Shown here piece by piece: positions 22,063-33,479 of a DNA stretch of 64,000 nt (the first letter of the stretch is position 1; the number at the start of each line of letters is the position of its first letter). Made by a program: the position numbers and the translations under genes. Below the pieces are notes generated by a model, which was given only the letters and a program-made list of their open reading frames with translations, had not been told where the DNA came from and made no database searches. Source of the DNA: Xenoacremonium recifei (Eukaryota; Ascomycota; Sordariomycetes; Hypocreales; Nectriaceae); assembly GCA_012184525.1 (NCBI GenBank), contig WOFQ01000004.1, positions 620,001-684,000 on the forward strand. The letters run 5' to 3'.

Positions 22063-24609
22063 TGTGAGAGGTCGCGAGGTGGGCGGGAGAGTCGGGAAGG
22101 GCGCGGGATTCTGACAGACGGGCTCGGCCACGAGAGAGGCGGGAGGGGAGCGGCGCGGAGACAGCAAGGAGGAGAGGTAATGATGATGCGGGTAGGAATA
22201 AGAGGAGAGCCAGGAGAGAGGCGAGGAGGCGGCGTAGGAGGAGGAGGAGGAGAGTTTGGAGGGGGAGCTGTTGGAGTTGGGGAAGTGGAGGAGGAGGAAG
22301 CTTCTGAGAGAGGACGAAGAAGCAACGACTGCAGCAGCGGCACGCGACAATAAATCGAGCAGCGGCGACGCAAGCGAGCCTGGGCCTGAGCCTGTGTGGA
22401 ACGGGAACGGGAAGTGGAAGACGTTGAGCTGCTGGAGGAGGAGCTTGGCGTCGCTGGCGTCGTTTTGGTGCACGAGCTGGCAGAGCTGCTGACGTCGGGG
22501 GCAGTCAGTAATTATCTTTTCCTTTTTCGGGTAGGGTCCAATGTAGAGAGTACGAGGGAATCAGGTCACTGGGGGCGGGAGGGCAGGGAGCAGCCAATGT
22601 ACTGGTTACCAGCAGATGCGTGCAATAAAGGCGCGGCCAGAGGCACAATGACGGTATAATCCCTCGATAGTGGGTGGTGTGGGTGGCATCGAATGGATGC
22701 GGGGGATGGAACAGTGCTTGTTCCCGTTCAGCAGGTCGGGGCGTCTCCGCTAATACGCCGAGCTTCAGCCTGCAACGGGTGCGCTACCGGCCGGCCAGGT
22801 ATCGTGTACTTTGGGACTCGGGCTCTCCATGACTTCCAGGTTCTGCGCCATCCCATGATCAATCGCCATGGCTGGGCTGGGCTGGGCTGGGCTGGGCTGG
22901 GCTGGGCAGAGCACACCGGCGGTGTCGGGTCGGATCATCGTCGTCCAGATTCACCGCGTCGGTCAGGCCATGCGTAAGGCGAGAATCCCACATGGATGCC
23001 ATGCCAGACTGCCCTGCGGCCATGGCCATCCATGGAGAGGCGGGATGCGAAAGGGGGGAGGGGGCCGGGCTGATGAAGACGGAAGGCTGAGATATGAGAC
23101 ATACGAAAACAAGACTCACCACTAGGACGACAGCAATCACCACGAGCCACCAACACCGCCCGCCCAGGGACCAGGTGCGGCGCCGACGCCCCTGCCGCCG
23201 CTTCATCATGGCTCGGGCAGTGAGACTCAGGGCGTCTGCCGCATCACCGCTTTTCCGTCACGGCGAGTTCTGTCGTCGTCGTCCGTCGTCAAAACGGCCC
23301 GTCTGCGCGCGCACCGCAGGGGTCCCGTCGCTCTGCGGGAGGAGGTTCCGAGCTGAGTGCAAGTATCGAGGACTTGAGCGGTGGCAGGAATTGAGTTGCG
23401 GGATTGGACAGGACAGGACAGGCCTGGAACCCCCCCGGGAGGTGGTGTGAGGGGAACTGAACTGAGATGGAGTGAAATGAGCTGCAGCCGCGGCGGCGAG
23501 GCGAGGCGAGACTTTGCAACACGCAGGAACACGCCGCAGATGCAGCCAGATGCAGGCCGGCCCTGAAGAGTTCGTCCGGTGTCTCTGCGGCGTTGTTTAT
23601 TCCCTCTTGCCCAGGGTGTTGTTGTGTTGCGCTGCCGGTCTTTCTTTGTCGCCTCCGTTGCCCACGATGATAGTAAAGGTACAGGTACAGGTACTCGGCC
23701 GTTGCTGACACCTCGACCGCTTCCGACACCGAAACAATCCACGGCGACTCGGCAGTGGGGAATCTCCCCCGTTCATTCACTTCCAACAACGTTCGGTCTG
23801 CATTTCCAGTCCAACGGGCCTGCTCTTCGCTTGCACTATTTCCGCCGCTTCCTACTGGGCTCGGGTCCATCCCGCTCGCCGGCCAGGGGCTATGACGAGG
23901 GCCAGTCCCTGCAGCCAGATTGCTGGGAACAAATCGAAAAAATAATCGCTATGATAAAAGGTCACTTCAGGGACACGCATGCATCTCCTTCACCGCAATA
24001 TCGTAGATAAACACCATCAAGGGTCATGCTGGTTTCTCCTGCGTATCAATTCTCAGCCTCAACGTTTCCTCTCCTCGCCCGGTTTCTTCACGCTTCTCTC
24101 CACGACGGGGAAAACTCCATTGTCCGCTGGGGCCCCGACGTTGCGAAAAGGCCCGTTGACCGAATAGGTCCGACTCCCAACTGGAGAAGTCTGTAATATC
24201 TCGCCGGCTAAATCCCCATCTTCTGCTCCAACTACGCAATTGAGGCCCTGTCATATCATTTCAAACCTGGAGGTTTCCCCGTGCCGTTTCCGCACTTCTC
24301 CATGTCCAGACCTGCGTCTTCGCCCCATCGCGTTCCAAGGCCAAGAATCTCCCCATACCCAGACTGACATCACGAGCCTCACTTGTCAACCTGGTCACGA
24401 GCCCACAACACACAAAAATTGAACTTCATCTGACCTCATTTAGCTTCTAATGGCTCCGAGTCATTCCAGCCTCAATTCTGAACTCCAATCTCCTGCGCCG
24501 CTCACCTCTACATCGCGCCCAGCAAATTCTCTCAACATGTACCGTCAACGCCAAACATAAGGCACGCTAAAGTCTTCTGCGAAAATAAACCTCAATCAAT
24601 CCAGATCCG
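22063..24609. other. Gene-free interval upstream of glucokinase
   Basis: About 2.5 kb holding the glucokinase promoter and 5' leader and the 3' side of the molybdate-transporter gene. It is rich in pentamer microsatellites (GCTGG, GGACA, GGCGA). The largest frames (171-193 codons, 23227-23870 minus) overlap one another and show no domain. Confidence 0.5.
22871..22907. repeat. GCTGG pentanucleotide microsatellite, seven units
   Basis: Seven perfect tandem GCTGG units followed by GC. The unit is not a multiple of three and lies outside genes. Confidence 0.95.
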
Positions 24610-26064
24610 TCATGGAAGATGCGTTTTGACGATCCCAAAGGCAATAAGGAGCAAGACTGCGCAAGTCAAGAACACGCCGTTTCGGTGTTTATCTCCTAGA
24701 AAATTCGTCAGTCTCGGCTCTTACGATGCAAACGACTATCTTCAACGAACCTTCTTCGTCCAAGCTGTGCGCTACAACAACAAACACGTTAAGCGGTATG
24801 CGCATAATGCTGTACACAGCCCCGCGCACCTCGTCCTGGATTCGTTCACTCTTCAGGTAGGCCATGCTGGGATAGTAAGCTCCAATTGCTGCTTCGACCA
24901 AGCAAAGAATCCAGAAGAGTACATGTTCGCCATTCATGACTGTTGCCGCAGACAAGCTCACGCTGACCATGAGGATGACGAGCTTGAGAACGAACGCTGC
25001 TCTATCATTCGCGTGAGGCCTATTGTACAGCGCAAAGACGGCCGATCCCGCCATCATCGCGCACATGAAGCTTGAGAATATGAGGCCAAACGGCAGTTCG
25101 TTCTCGGACCCGGCTCTTGCGTGGGTGCTCTGCAGCGCAGCCGACCAGAAAAAGACGAAGAGATACATGGTACCTTCGAAGCAGCAAGATGCGACTCCAA
25201 GTGCAAGCACCTTCGTATCGTTTAGGATTTTCGACAACGCATGCTTCGTCTCGGCCAAAGAGGGGTATTTCGATGTTGCCTCTCCATGGTTTTCCGACCA
25301 CATGACCAATATGAGCAAAGCCGCTCCGAAGCAGCACATAATGCTTGCAACGAACGGCCAAGTCCTGCTGCCTAGATTCTTGACAAGAACCTCGCCCACG
25401 ACGCCGGTTAGGATCGCAACAGTGCCGCTCAGAGCAGTCATATTGGCAAACACGGTGCTAAGAGAAAGTCCTGATCGTCGAATTTCTTGAGAGTGAAATT
25501 CGGTAATCATCCAGGCCTCGAACACGCTGAAGAGAAGCGTCGTTGCGATACCGCCAAACACACGGCCCGCAAATAAAATGATGAGATCATTGCTCAGCAT
25601 ACTGAGGCATGTAAGGACGTAGCAGAGGCAGTAGACGAGACAAGCAAGTCGTCGCCCATACCGATCTGCCAACTGCCCGGCGAACGAGGCGCTCACTGCT
25701 CCTGAGACAAACCCTGTGGCATATAGCATTGCCACCATCTTTTCAGGAATTTCTTTCTCATACTTGTAAATTGCATAGATGTGCGGTCCCTAGAATCAGA
25801 TCATCAGCACAACGCTTTAGCCTTTCTAGATCTGATCGTAGAACCGGTTAAGTTCAGACTCACTTGAAACCAGTCGGCTGCTACAGCGAGAGCATACACC
25901 GGGAAGAAGCTCATGACAAATTTCCAGGCCTTCGATCGATGCTGTTCCCTAGACGCAGCATCCTCGAGGAGCGTCTCAACCGGTTCATGAACGCGGTACT
26001 GCCGATAGAGGAGGAACACATTTACGACAGCAAATGCCGCTAGGTTGATCTCGTAGAAAGGCAT
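24610..26064 (-). CDS. MFSD5-type molybdate-anion transporter (major facilitator)
   Basis: Predicted molybdate importer, needed to supply molybdenum cofactor enzymes such as nitrate reductase; the role is by homology to MFSD5/MOT2. Three exons: 26064-25864, 25789-24751 and 24695-24610, giving 441 aa, close to the family length. The N-terminus starts with a membrane segment (NLAAFAVVNVFLLY); the conserved DWFQ-GPHIYAIY junction spans intron 1, exactly as in the family. GQLADRYGRRLACL is MFS motif A between TM2 and TM3. LLFSVFEAWMITEF is the MFSD5 signature. About 12 hydrophobic segments can be counted. The third exon supplies the last helix (FLTCAVLLLIAFGIV). Intron 2 is 55 nt with donor GTTCGT. 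Tandem upstream neighbour of the GDP-mannose pyrophosphorylase on the same strand; no functional link is apparent. Confidence 0.88.
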
Positions 26065-26830
26065 TGCGGGCGAGTCGATACACTCTCGGCAGTGTATGTG
26101 GTTCAATGACTTTCTCGTGCCATACTTCCAGCTGTGTATCTGAGGAAGACGTCTACGGACAACTTGCGACTGGAGTTGGATCGGTTGACCGACTTCGCAG
26201 ACGATGATGTAAGCTTCAACGCTCAAGGAAGGCGCGACACACCTGATATCGATTGCGAGCTCGATCCAGACTCAAACAGCCCCGCGCTAAAACGACCCAC
26301 AGAGCTATTTGATTTGCCCAATTTACGCAAGGCTGAGTGAAAGGCTTGCAAATTCTAGACTTCACATGTGATTTTTGGAGGCCAAAAAGGGGTAATTTAC
26401 AACCGTCATCAATTCGCTGACTCAACAAACGCTTCATACATGAATTCTCTCGGGATGCTGCCCTGATGCCTGCCTGCCTTTGCCTTGCCTGCCACTATGA
26501 CCGCCGGGACGCCAGATAAACACGCGAAGTAAAAAAGGGAAGGGCATCAGAACTGTTTTTGGGGGGTAGTTAATTAAGCTCGAGAGAGGGAGAAAGACCT
26601 CGGCGGGCTCTGGATGTTCCTCCATCCGGCCTTCCGATAGTATGACCGTGCCTGCACATTCGTTTTTATGAAGAGTGGTGAAGAAGTCCTATGCGGATGT
26701 TTTCCTTTTCCCTGTGCCAGATTACAAGGAGATAGTTGCTTCGTCGGAGCAAGCGTCCGACTGAAAATGAAAAATCAATAATGGCGAAGCAAATGCCGTC
26801 TGAGAAGATTCGAAAATCCGGGTATTACGT
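26065..26830. other. Gene-free interval
   Basis: About 770 bp between the GDP-mannose pyrophosphorylase stop and the transporter start, both on the minus strand. It contains the transporter promoter and leader and the pyrophosphorylase 3' UTR. No supportable coding region. Confidence 0.5.
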
Positions 26831-28158
26831 TTACATGATAATGGCAGGAATGTCGACGTTGGCCTTGATCGACTTGTGAGGCAGAACGCTTCCGCCGTTG
26901 ACGTAGATCTCGTCGCCAATGTTGACGTCGTCACCGAGAACAGTCACGTTCTCCAGACGCGCCCATCGGCCGACAGTGCTGTTCCAGCCGACAATGGTCG
27001 ACTTGACCCAGGCGTGGTCCTTGACCTTGGAGCCACGGAGAAGGACACAACGCTGCAGACGGACGCCATCGCCAACAACGACATCAGGGCCGATGGTGAC
27101 GTTGGGGCCAATTCTGCAGTTCTTGCCAATCTTGGCAGAGGGGTGGATCATGACATTGCCACCATGAACGAAGGGCTCGGTGACGGGTGTAAGCTCCTTG
27201 CTGCCCTTCTTGGTGAGCGAGGACAGGTACAGGCAGGTACCGCTGAGGAAGTCCTTGGGCTGTCCAACGTCCATCCAGAAACCGTCGAGGTCGAAGGAGT
27301 GAAGCTGGTTGTCACGGACCATGGCCGGGAAGGTCTCCTTCTCGATCGAGGTGGGTCGGAGCTCGATGCGGTCGAGGATGGAGGTGTTGAAGATGTACAT
27401 GCCGGCGTTGATTCGGTTGCCGACGAACTCAACGGGCTTCTCGACGAATCGGTCGATGAGCGAGGCGTGGCCAGGCTGGTGGACAACGACACCGTACTTG
27501 GAGGGCTCCTCGACCTTGGTGACGACAATGGTGCCCTCAGCACCATGGTTCTTGTGGAACTGGAGCAGGTCCTGGAAGGGGTACTCGCAGATGACATCGG
27601 AGTTGAGAACGAAGAAAGGCGAGTCGTCCTTGGCCAGGATAGACTCGGCAAGCTTCAGAGGACCGGCGGTGTCAAGAGGCTCGGACTCGACCGAGAACTC
27701 GATGTTGATGTTGTACTTCTCCTCGTACTACGTGAAGAGTCAGCCACTGCTGCGTCACCTAGTGAAACGCTCCAATATTGAATTACCTCCTGCAGAAACT
27801 TCTCCATGATCTCGGGTCGGTAGTTGACAGCGAGGACAATGTCGGTGACGCCCGCGGCGACCAGGGCCTCGATCTGGTGCACGATCATGGGCTTGTTGCC
27901 GAACTCGACCAGGGGCTTGGGAAGAGTGAGGGTCTGGAAGACAGATTGTCAGCTTCTTGCGTGGTCTCGAGCGATCATGGGCGCATTAGAGGCGCGGCAA
28001 TCGCTCGTTCGAGCTCTAGGGAACGTACGAGGGGGCGAAGGCGAGTGCCAAAGCCACCGACGAGAATGAGTCCTACGGACGAGGGTTAGCGCGTTTGTGG
28101 TTTCTCGCGGCACAACCAAGTCAAAGCAGTGCCAAAGCATCATGAACGAACCCTTCAT
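26831..28158 (-). CDS. mpg1: GDP-mannose pyrophosphorylase (mannose-1-phosphate guanylyltransferase)
   Basis: Makes GDP-mannose from GTP and mannose-1-phosphate, the donor for N- and O-glycosylation, GPI anchors and cell-wall mannan. Four exons: 28158-28152 (only 7 nt), 28072-28029, 27933-27787 and 27727-26831, giving 364 aa, the exact length of fungal orthologues. The nucleotidyltransferase signature GGFGTRLRPLTLPKP is split by intron 2. PLVEFGNKPMIVHQ, FVLNSDVICEYPF, VEKPVEFVGNRINAGMYIF and DGFWMDVGQPKDF mark the catalytic domain. The C-terminal half carries hexapeptide (left-handed beta-helix) repeats (IHPSAKIGKNCRIGPNVTIG onward) and ends SIKANVDIPAIIM, the usual C-terminus. The start is fixed by splicing of ATGAAGG to GACTC, giving MKGLILVGG. 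The last exon has very biased third positions and therefore long antisense frames. Confidence 0.96.
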
Positions 28159-31100
28159 GTTCGCGGTAGAGTGGTCGTCAGAAGATATTCAGGGTGGGCG
28201 GTGTGCCAGGAGATCAGGACAACGAGCGTGCGAAGGGGGGGGTTTGCAGCGAGCGACAGCGGCGAGGTGGACGAAGAAGAAAGAAACGCGACCTCGACGA
28301 TCAGATGTAGAAACGGCGCGGTGGTGAATGTGCGCGCGCAAGTGTGGGGTATCAAAAGAAGAATCGGGCTCAGAGAGGGAAGAGAAAGAGAAATCTGAAG
28401 TGATCGCGAGGTGAGGAGGAGGTGGATTAAAGGAGGGCCTTGAGGCCAACGTGGGAAGATGAGGTGCGGTGCGCGCCTCCAATGAATTTGGCGGGCTGCG
28501 GAGCACCGCCAAAAGGAGCTGCTCCCAGGTTCCCCTAGGGCCCTAGGGCGGGCAGGCTGCGCCACTAATCAGCTGGACGGGAACGCAGTACAGGGGCTCA
28601 CAGGGCGGCGATGCGCTAGGATCTCCACTGCAGGGCCACTACGAGGTTCGACGAGGTGTGACCAGAACCGCTACGAGCCACTAACGGAGCAGCCACGGGC
28701 CAGACTGCCACAGAGTAATTCCTGCCCTGGCGAGCCCTGGCCTGCCTCAGGTGCAGACACGAGGCCCCGTGACTGCGAGGCACTGAAAGGGGGCCAATGA
28801 ACAAGAACCTGCGGGGACCGAGGTGTGGCTCGACGCAGGCACAAAATTTCCCCTCCGCGACCCTCCCCCCTTGTCCCCTTGTCGCTGCTGGAGCCCTGGC
28901 GAAATTGAATCCCGTCAAACCACGAGGGCCGGTGCCGTCTATCAAATTGCTTGTTTGATTTGATTTGATTCAATTCAATGGGCCAGCTGGCAATGCCGAC
29001 GAGACGAGGCGAGGCGAGCGCGGCAAGCAAGTGTTGACGGAGATCCAACGGGGTCTCGGCCGCAACCGAGCAGCAGCGGAGGCGAGAGTCGTGGGGAGGC
29101 AGGCCTTGCACTCACTGGAGGGATGGACTCGACTGCTAATACGCCGTGGTAATAGGTATTACAGCTCTCCGGTCTCCCACGGAGTATGGGTGCAGACAGC
29201 GGGAGATCCGTGCCAGTCACCGGATCCGAGCCCTTACTCCTGAACAGCCGACAACTGCGCGCTGAAGATGGCGAAGATAGACATGTCCTTTTCGCATGTC
29301 TCATCATGCATGTCTCGGTACCGTGTTCATCAGGGCCCTAGCCAGCCAACACGCTCAAGCGAAGCATGTGCCGCCCAGATGGCGATATATTGCCTGACAT
29401 TCTTGCGTGACCTGCGTTTCATTTGCGCGTCCCCAGCGGCTGACGTGCCCATGCCTCCATCGCCAACGTGCTGCAAGCCATCGCCAGGTACGCATGCATT
29501 GCATGATGGCCGACCACCTTGCCGAGGACACATTGCCATACGAGATTTGATCCAACAAACACGAGCGGCGATATATATACAAAGTAAGCGGGGAAACTTT
29601 GCATACACGGACGGGTCGGGCGAGCCATGCATTCGTCCAACTGGCCACTCCACGCTGCTCATGCCCAGGTCGTCGTGAACAACAAACAACAACCAACGAA
29701 CAACGTGGCCGTCCATCATGAAAGGAGACAATCCCTGAGATCATCTCCAATTCCCTCATCGAGCTACGCACCAAATTTAGCTCGCAGGCCAAGCCCTGCC
29801 CACTCACATCATCCCGCATCGGCGGGTCCACCAGCGAACTTCTCATGATGCTCATCCCGGCCTAGCAGCCCACCCTTTCCTCCCCCCTGGCTCCCTTCCA
29901 CGCTTGCGGTCGTTACGCTACCGACTCAGTCTTGAACTCTGGCGTTCGCTATGCTTCAGCTTGGGAGAGCGTGACCCGTGACTAAGGTATCTATCTCCCT
30001 TGTAAGAGCTGATGGAGGGGAATCGGGGTCGCCTAGCTGCCATCCCTCCCCCTCACCAGATGCGGGTGGCGATTAGCCACAAAGAGCGAAACGCACTCTA
30101 GGGCCCCGGAACTCTGAAGCCTCCCAGATCGACGTCACTGACGATGGTTCTGTCCTGTCACGCGCCAGAGTCCTACACCAACAGTGACTAAAGGATCGAC
30201 CTCACATGAGTCTGGCCTGGCAAGCTGAGTTCGTCTGCTTTCAGAACTAAACAAAATTCCAGTCCTCGTGAATGCAGCCACACAGGCATGGTGTGATCAC
30301 CACAGCCGAGGGCTTAGTGGCTCAGTTGAAGGTTTACTCTCAACGGCTGTCATCAGCGAGATTATACATCTGTTCCGAGCCAGTGCACAATGGTCTAAGA
30401 TTCAAGCGAGGGCCTAATTAGCAGCCTTTGGTGTACTGCAAAGTCTCACGAAACTCTCAATCAAGTCTTTCCTACGGTAAGTCGTGAACTCAAGTTTCAA
30501 CTGATATCCTTGCTTTGATAGTTGTCCTCAACTTACACGAGGTGTAATGCTTCCTCATCCTCATCGGAAGATCCCAGGTTGTGATAGGGTCTCATGATGT
30601 AAGTCTTATATGAGTATAGTTCTAACGCCCAGCAACAGGCTAGTATATTCTGACACTGAAATCGTGGGATGTTTTCCCATACAATTTCCATTCCCTTCAG
30701 CTGACTGAGAGTATTGGCCAAGGAACTCTTGTCTGTAAGTTCAGCTTCAGTCTATGCGTCCCATACTGAAGCTTCTTCTCATATCAGGGACCGTCTCATG
30801 AATGCGAGGACGAGAAAGCATGGTGGCAACCCAAATACTACCGTCTACTTGATATGCGCTCTTCACTTACGGGAGATGAGTAGAATGGATGATTGAACTA
30901 AGCTCATTCCGACGCCCTTACCCTCACAAAGTATTCAGGTCCCGAACCCAACTATGCAGTGATCACTTCTCATGACAAGAGCACAAGCGTTGTTTTGCTG
31001 CTCCTCTACAAGGCCAGCCACATCTTCTACAAAATTTCTAAACTGCGTTATATGCCCGAGCAAAGTTCTCCAGTCATACGATACGAAATGATGTGATAGG

Positions 31101-32667
31101 TGCTCATGAACTCCTCCATGAACCTATCCCGCCTCGTATCTCAAAGACATCGGCCAGCTATCCACTCTCAAAGGCCATTCCGTCGGCAATACAAAGTTCA
31201 GGAGATTGTGTCGTCATGGGCGGATGCATCGACATGTACTCTCATCCTTCAGATGGCCTCAATCTCACCCACTCCACCAAATCAAGGAACCCCCATCCCT
31301 CTGCAGGTCTCACAATGCAGACACCCTTGAAAACCGCCTCTCGCCGTGCCTTTCGCTCCCCCCCGCGTTTCCAGCCTGTCCGGCTGACGGCCCACATCCA
31401 GGCCTGTTGCATTGCATCTCGGCAGTCGATCGCCGTCCGAGTCAACCCTGATCCTCAGGGTTCAACATGGCGGGTAGGGCTGGGGCTACAAACCCTTCAA
31501 CTGCATTATATGGCGGTGGTCTCACATTGTTCGTCAACGGCAAAGTAAATAGAGCGGAGTAAGATCTGCCTTCAAGAGAGATAGATAAAAAAACAGAGAG
31601 TCATAATCATTAGAGTCATAAAAGCCTTGTCATCTTCGTGATTCCTCCGATCCTTCACACATATTCGTCGTTATCCTCCACGTTTAAGCCTTTCATAAAG
31701 TCATCGAGTCGCTGCCACCCAAACATGTCAACTTTCGACATCGTCAAACTTGCCAACTACCTCCCATCATAACGCGTGGGCGAGTCGTCCAGAACGGCCG
31801 ACAAGCAGAGCAGTCTTCCACGGTTTCCTCCATTCCAAACTTAAATATTTTCCCAAATTAGAAATGCTCCCTTTGCTTTTCTCTTCTTTTGTTTTGTGTT
31901 TTGTTTTCTTTTCTTTCCAAAGCAGCTATTCCCACCCCAAGGTGATGCGGCGGGGTACGTTGCCGAAGAAAGAATCTAGCCTCCCGCACATGAAAAAGAA
32001 TAATAAATGAACTCCGCCCTGCTTTCTGGGTTGTTTCTTGGTTCGGGGCCAAGGAATCCTTCATGGTTTCGGACGCCTTCGGGGGTTTTTTTCTCCAGGT
32101 CGTTCCAATTAGCCTCCGAGGCAAAGATGCGCGAAAGAGATCCTAGCCAGAAGGCGGTCCTGTGTAAACCCAACCCGAAAAGCCGGTGCAAACAATGAAG
32201 ATGCTGTGAGAGGATTCATAGCATAAGAAAGAAAATGATACCATCCACAAAAACAAGGATCCTCCCGAGTTTTGAGGCGGTGATTGAAGAGGTGAAAGGG
32301 AGCATGAACAAAAACCATCTTGCTGCAAAAAAGTGCAAAAAGCCTTCCGAAATGAGATTTTCGTCTAAGTGTCGTGTCGTGTCGTCATGAGTCGTTCATA
32401 AAAATAATGAAGAAGAAAAAAGAAGAAGGAAAATGGTAAGATCACCAGCTTTCTTTTCGTCGTATCCTTTTCATTCATCCCGCTTCTCGTGAGAGGTTGC
32501 CAAGGTATGGGTATATCCCTAGGGATCGCTGCGAAGCGTTTCAACCGATTTTTATGTGATGCGCCTGGGCTGCCTCTTGTCTCTGGATTGGTCCGCATGT
32601 ACATCTTTGGGCCCCCTTTTGAGGCCACGGGGTGTCGATGTGCCCCAGTCACCGCCAGGGCCGAGCT
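28159..32667. other. Long gene-free interval
   Basis: About 4.5 kb. The GC-rich left part (28159-28560) should be the pyrophosphorylase promoter. The T-rich right part (31850-32450) is probably the 3' UTR of the 157-aa gene. Between these, frames of up to 166 codons overlap on both strands without any recognisable domain. A TTTGA-type microsatellite lies near 28954-28979. Confidence 0.5.
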
Positions 32668-33479
32668 TTACTCGAACGAAGCGGTAGAGCTGCTGCTGGA
32701 ATGGTTTCCGGATCGTCGGCTGTGACGGTCACTGTCCCGAGACGACGTGTGACGGCTCTTGCGGCGTCGGCTGGTCTCGCTGGCCGGGAGTCCCTGGACG
32801 ATTCCATTGCGGGCGAGCATACCTCCGTTAACGGAGAAGTTTCGGCACACCATGAAGGCACGCATGGCGGCATTCTCCTGGGCCAGCAGATCGGACTCGT
32901 AGGCCAGATCCGTCTGATACTCACGGCCGTTGACAAGGACCAGGCAGGTGTAGCCGCTATGGTCGCGGTAACACTCGTACATGGGGTCGGTCCATCCTCG
33001 TCGACGGCAGAGGCCTGAAAATCATCATTGGTCAGCCTTGGGGTCTTCTAAAGCACAGAGGCACAGATTTCGACGCTGAAGTCGGGTGATGAGTGAGGGG
33101 GAGAAAGGGGGGGTGCAGGGAGCCGCTCATCGACGCAGGGGGGCGGATGCTGCATTGGAACCCAACGAACTCATCGTCAGCCCTACGATTTGTCCGGTGG
33201 CCACGATCGAGGCGAACGTGTTCACGCTTAGACTTTCAGATCTCGTGAACAAATCATTGTTTCGAGGCTGACTGAAGTGTCGTCATTCTCCCCACGTCGT
33301 CGAGATGCAAGGGCTACCAAAAACAGGGGTGTTGTAGACGCGGGGAGGGTCGCTGGGGTTGATCTCCCATTCATACGGCTCAGAATAGCGACGGCACAGG
33401 ACGGCATTGGGCACTGAGGACGTGCACAGTCTTCAATTGACGACTTACTCTCGAGGTACTGCATGTAGAATCCGCCCAT
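32668..33479 (-). CDS. Conserved-looking small protein of unknown function, dsRBD-like core
   Basis: Three-exon model: 33479-33449 (31 nt), 33413-33318 and 33014-32668, giving 157 aa. Intron 1 is only 35 nt (GTAAGT...CCTCAG) and its removal builds a Met codon across the junction; intron 2 is 303 nt with branch-like CTGAC and acceptor TTTTCAG. The deduced N-terminus MGGFYMQYLE continues into PYEWEINPSDPPRVYNTPVF, then CRRRGWTDPMYECYRDHSGY and REYQTDLAYESDLLAQENAA, followed by MRAFMVCRNFSVNGG. The last part resembles a short alpha-beta fold with an Ala-rich helix, reminiscent of dsRNA-binding domains, but I cannot assign it. The tail is Arg/Ser/His-rich and disordered. Lack of frame breaks through three exons and protein-like composition support a real gene. 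Function unknown. Confidence 0.65.

Noticed and set aside
22063..22473. In-frame upstream ATG that would extend the glucokinase by 137 residues
   Set aside because: The extension is Ser/Pro/Leu low complexity, unlike the family, while MALAAETK matches the usual start. More likely 5' leader.
26876..27781. 301-codon open frame on the plus strand
   Set aside because: Antisense of the GDP-mannose pyrophosphorylase exon 4; repetitive Val/Asp/Glu/Leu composition typical of a shadow frame.
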